The notes under the pieces were generated by a model. The model did not search any database and was not told the DNA's origin. It saw only the letters and a list, made by a program, of their open reading frames with translations. The translations under genes were made by a program, and so were the position numbers. Of a stretch of DNA of 64,000 bases, positions 62,655 through 64,000 are shown in pieces. This DNA is from Chryseobacterium panacisoli (GTDB lineage: Bacteria; Bacteroidota; Bacteroidia; Flavobacteriales; Weeksellaceae), in the NCBI RefSeq assembly GCF_008274625.1, contig NZ_VTRU01000001.1:744001-808000 (forward strand), given 5' to 3'. Every line of letters begins with the position of its first letter. The stretch's first letter is position 1.

Positions 62655-62762
62655 TTATTTCTTCTTTTTAGTTGTTATAATAACGACTTTGTTTTTAACT
62701 TTTTTGTCAGGGTTCATATGTTCTCAGTTTTCGTGACATTGCTTAGGAATCGTCAGTTTCAT
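62655..62762 (-). pseudogene. Remnant of a TonB-plug small protein gene
   Basis: 36 codons in one frame, from ATG 62762 to TAA 62655. The first 12 match the start of the neighbouring gene (MKLTIPKQCHEN versus MKITIPKPCHEN), codon 13 is TGA where that gene has Trp, and the end (VVIITTKKKK) matches its C-terminus (VVVITTKKKRKI). About 200 internal codons are gone. Confidence 0.8.
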
Positions 62763-62789
62763 GGTTATCTCTTTTATCCTCTAAGATAG

Positions 62790-63494
62790 TTAAATCTTTC
62801 TTTTCTTTTTAGTAGTAATCACTACTACTCCGCCTTTGGCTTTTTCACCAAACTTTGCAGATGCAGAAGCGCCCTTCAGGATATTCATTGTTTTTATAAG
62901 ATTAGGATCCAGTGCTTTTACTTTTTCATAATCACTTATTTTTCCATCTACAATATACATAGGCTGATAGATTACTCCGCTTGAGGGAGCCCCACCAATA
63001 CGTATACTGTTATTATCTTTAGAAGGCTCCCCAACAGATAATCCCGGCAATTTTGTGATGAGTTCTTTTCTTTCCTTTTCTTTGCTGTCTAATAAAACAT
63101 TAGCCGATACTACTGAAACTGAGCCAAGCAATTTTCTGTCTCTCTGAGTACTGAAAACAATTTCCTTTACTTCTTCAGTCTTTAGGGTATCGCAGGTTTT
63201 ATTTTGCTGTGCATTCACACTTACAATTCCACCCGTTGTCAGGATAGCGCCTACCGCAAATTTCACAAAAAGAGTATTGATATAAGAATAATGCAACTCC
63301 CGGTTGAGCTGTGATGGATTAAAATTTCCACAGATCTCTTCCGAAGTTTTGGAAAACACATCTATAATATCATCATCCGGAGCTTTCCTGAAGTCTCGTA
63401 CTGTTTTGGAACAAACAGCACAGAATCTTCCTTTTTCATCAGGGGTCATTGTATTCCAGTTTTCGTGACAGGGTTTGGGTATTGTGATTTTCAT
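62790..63494 (-). CDS. TonB-dependent receptor plug-domain protein
   Basis: 234 residues. The N-terminus (MKITIPKPCHENW, FCAVCSKTVRDF) has a CxxC, as in Bacteroidota proteins of this class; a membrane helix lies near 73-92 (FVKFAVGAILTTGGIVSVNA). The plug domain follows from about 120 (GSVSVVSANVLLD ... LPGLSVGEPS ... IRIGGAP ... YQPMYIVDGK ... IKTMNILKGASASAKFGEKAKGGVVVITT). No barrel, so not a transporter by itself. Confidence 0.85.
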   Translation of the reverse strand: MKITIPKPCHENWNTMTPDEKGRFCAVCSKTVRDFRKAPDDDIIDVFSKTSEEICGNFNPSQLNRELHYSYINTLFVKFAVGAILTTGGIVSVNAQQNKTCDTLKTEEVKEIVFSTQRDRKLLGSVSVVSANVLLDSKEKERKELITKLPGLSVGEPSKDNNSIRIGGAPSSGVIYQPMYIVDGKISDYEKVKALDPNLIKTMNILKGASASAKFGEKAKGGVVVITTKKKRKI

Positions 63495-63595
63495 AGTAAG
63501 CTTTTATTATAAAGATGAGCTTATAGCAGAAAAGGTTGGAAAGAGTTGTGAAATTTTCTAACATTTTAATTTTGTTGGAAAATCGTTTACATAGT

Positions 63596-64000
63596 CTTCC
63601 TATGTACTCACCCTGTCATTCCTCAGGAATCTAAACCCTTATTTTTTTCATCAATCCAAAAGCTTTCACTGCATAGATTCCTACGGAATGACAAACTGCA
63701 TGGATAATCTAAGCGGATAGTTTGTATTAAAAGTCTAGGCAAATAAATGTCTATATATGCTTCCTAAGCGCTCACCTTGTCATTCCGCAGGAATCTAAAC
63801 CCTTATTTTTTTCATCAATCCAAAAGCTTTCACTGCATAGATTCCTACGGAATGACAAACTGCATGGATAATCTAAGCGGATAGTTTGTATTAAAAGTCT
63901 AGGCAAATAAATGTCTATATATGCTTCCTAAGCGCTCACCTTGTCATTCCGCAGGAATCTAAACCCTTATTTTTTTCATCAATCCAAAAGCTTTCACTGC
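63596..64000. repeat. 164-bp tandem repeat, at least 2.5 units
   Basis: Units begin at 63596, 63760 and 63924 with CTTCCTA; unit 3 is cut by the window end. Units 2 and 3 are identical over the visible 77 bp; unit 1 differs at a few positions near its start. Each contains TGTCATTCCGCAGGAATCT and TAGATTCCTACGGAATGACA as inverted arms. No ORF; 63495-63595 is plain AT-rich DNA. Confidence 0.93.

Noticed and set aside
63596..64000. Possible CRISPR array
   Set aside because: The unit is 164 bp and the whole unit repeats, so there are no unique spacers.

Overview
The window looks like chromosome of a Flavobacteriia species, most probably Chryseobacterium or a close relative (Weeksellaceae). The reasons are low G+C content, promoters of the Bacteroidota type (-7 box TAnnTTTG), a monomeric NADP-dependent isocitrate dehydrogenase, LytS/LytTR two-component pairs, a Tet(X)-like flavoprotein, a CarboxypepD/TonB-plug type small protein, and several dispersed repeat families in the intergenic DNA. 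I saw no rRNA, tRNA, CRISPR array, phage or insertion sequence.

Layout. 1-3464: end of a Crp/Fnr regulator, then an operon (YceI, tautomerase, SDR, NTF2-like, nitronate monooxygenase). 3472-6484: dgt, a methyltransferase and an Fpg/Nei glycosylase. 6676-10074: a LytTR two-component pair diverging from an unknown gene plus an outer-membrane barrel. 10338-16291: GT32, SMR pump, a short transcript with a 26-residue ORF and a structured RNA, an AAA ATPase, YggS-type protein and small lipoproteins. 16542-22299: gcvP, a tiny Cys/Lys-rich ORF, a DnaJ-like membrane protein and an ECF sigma operon. 22749-39734: almost entirely minus strand; an S9 peptidase, then a long run of small single-domain proteins (SRPBCC, VOC/glyoxalase, DinB, alpha/beta hydrolases), two Crp/Fnr regulators, an AraC regulator, a Tet(X)-like monooxygenase and thiol peroxidase. 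40092-48668: isocitrate dehydrogenase, an HxlR/SDR pair, and a haem-protein/LytTR/DUF1223/DoxX cluster. 48960-57368: metallo-hydrolases, AraC/aldo-keto reductase pair, S41 peptidase, ECF sigma module. 57648-64000: a paralogous sigma module, GapN-type dehydrogenase, exported thiol peroxidase, a TonB-plug protein with a decayed copy beside it, and a 164-bp tandem repeat running off the end.

The strongest signal beyond the genes is regulatory. Several local regulators have a recognisable operator in front of their neighbours, at constant distance from the -7 box. The LytTR pair at 6676-8474 has two mirrored sets of 21-bp-spaced direct repeats between it and the divergent operon, each 34 bp from its -7 box. 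The second LytTR pair (45390-47148) lies between two promoters that share a 21-bp-spaced repeat, each 40 bp from an identical -7 box. Three Crp/Fnr genes sit beside promoters whose palindromes centre at about -41. HxlR and AraC regulators also have plausible repeats at the adjacent promoter. These are predictions from sequence only.

The intergenic DNA is rich in short repeats: hairpins with an invariant TAAA loop and compensating stem changes, a CACCCCGTC element, a GCGCAAGG/TTTTATCTCCG composite, imperfect palindromes around TCATTCCG, two heptamer arrays and the 164-bp tandem array.
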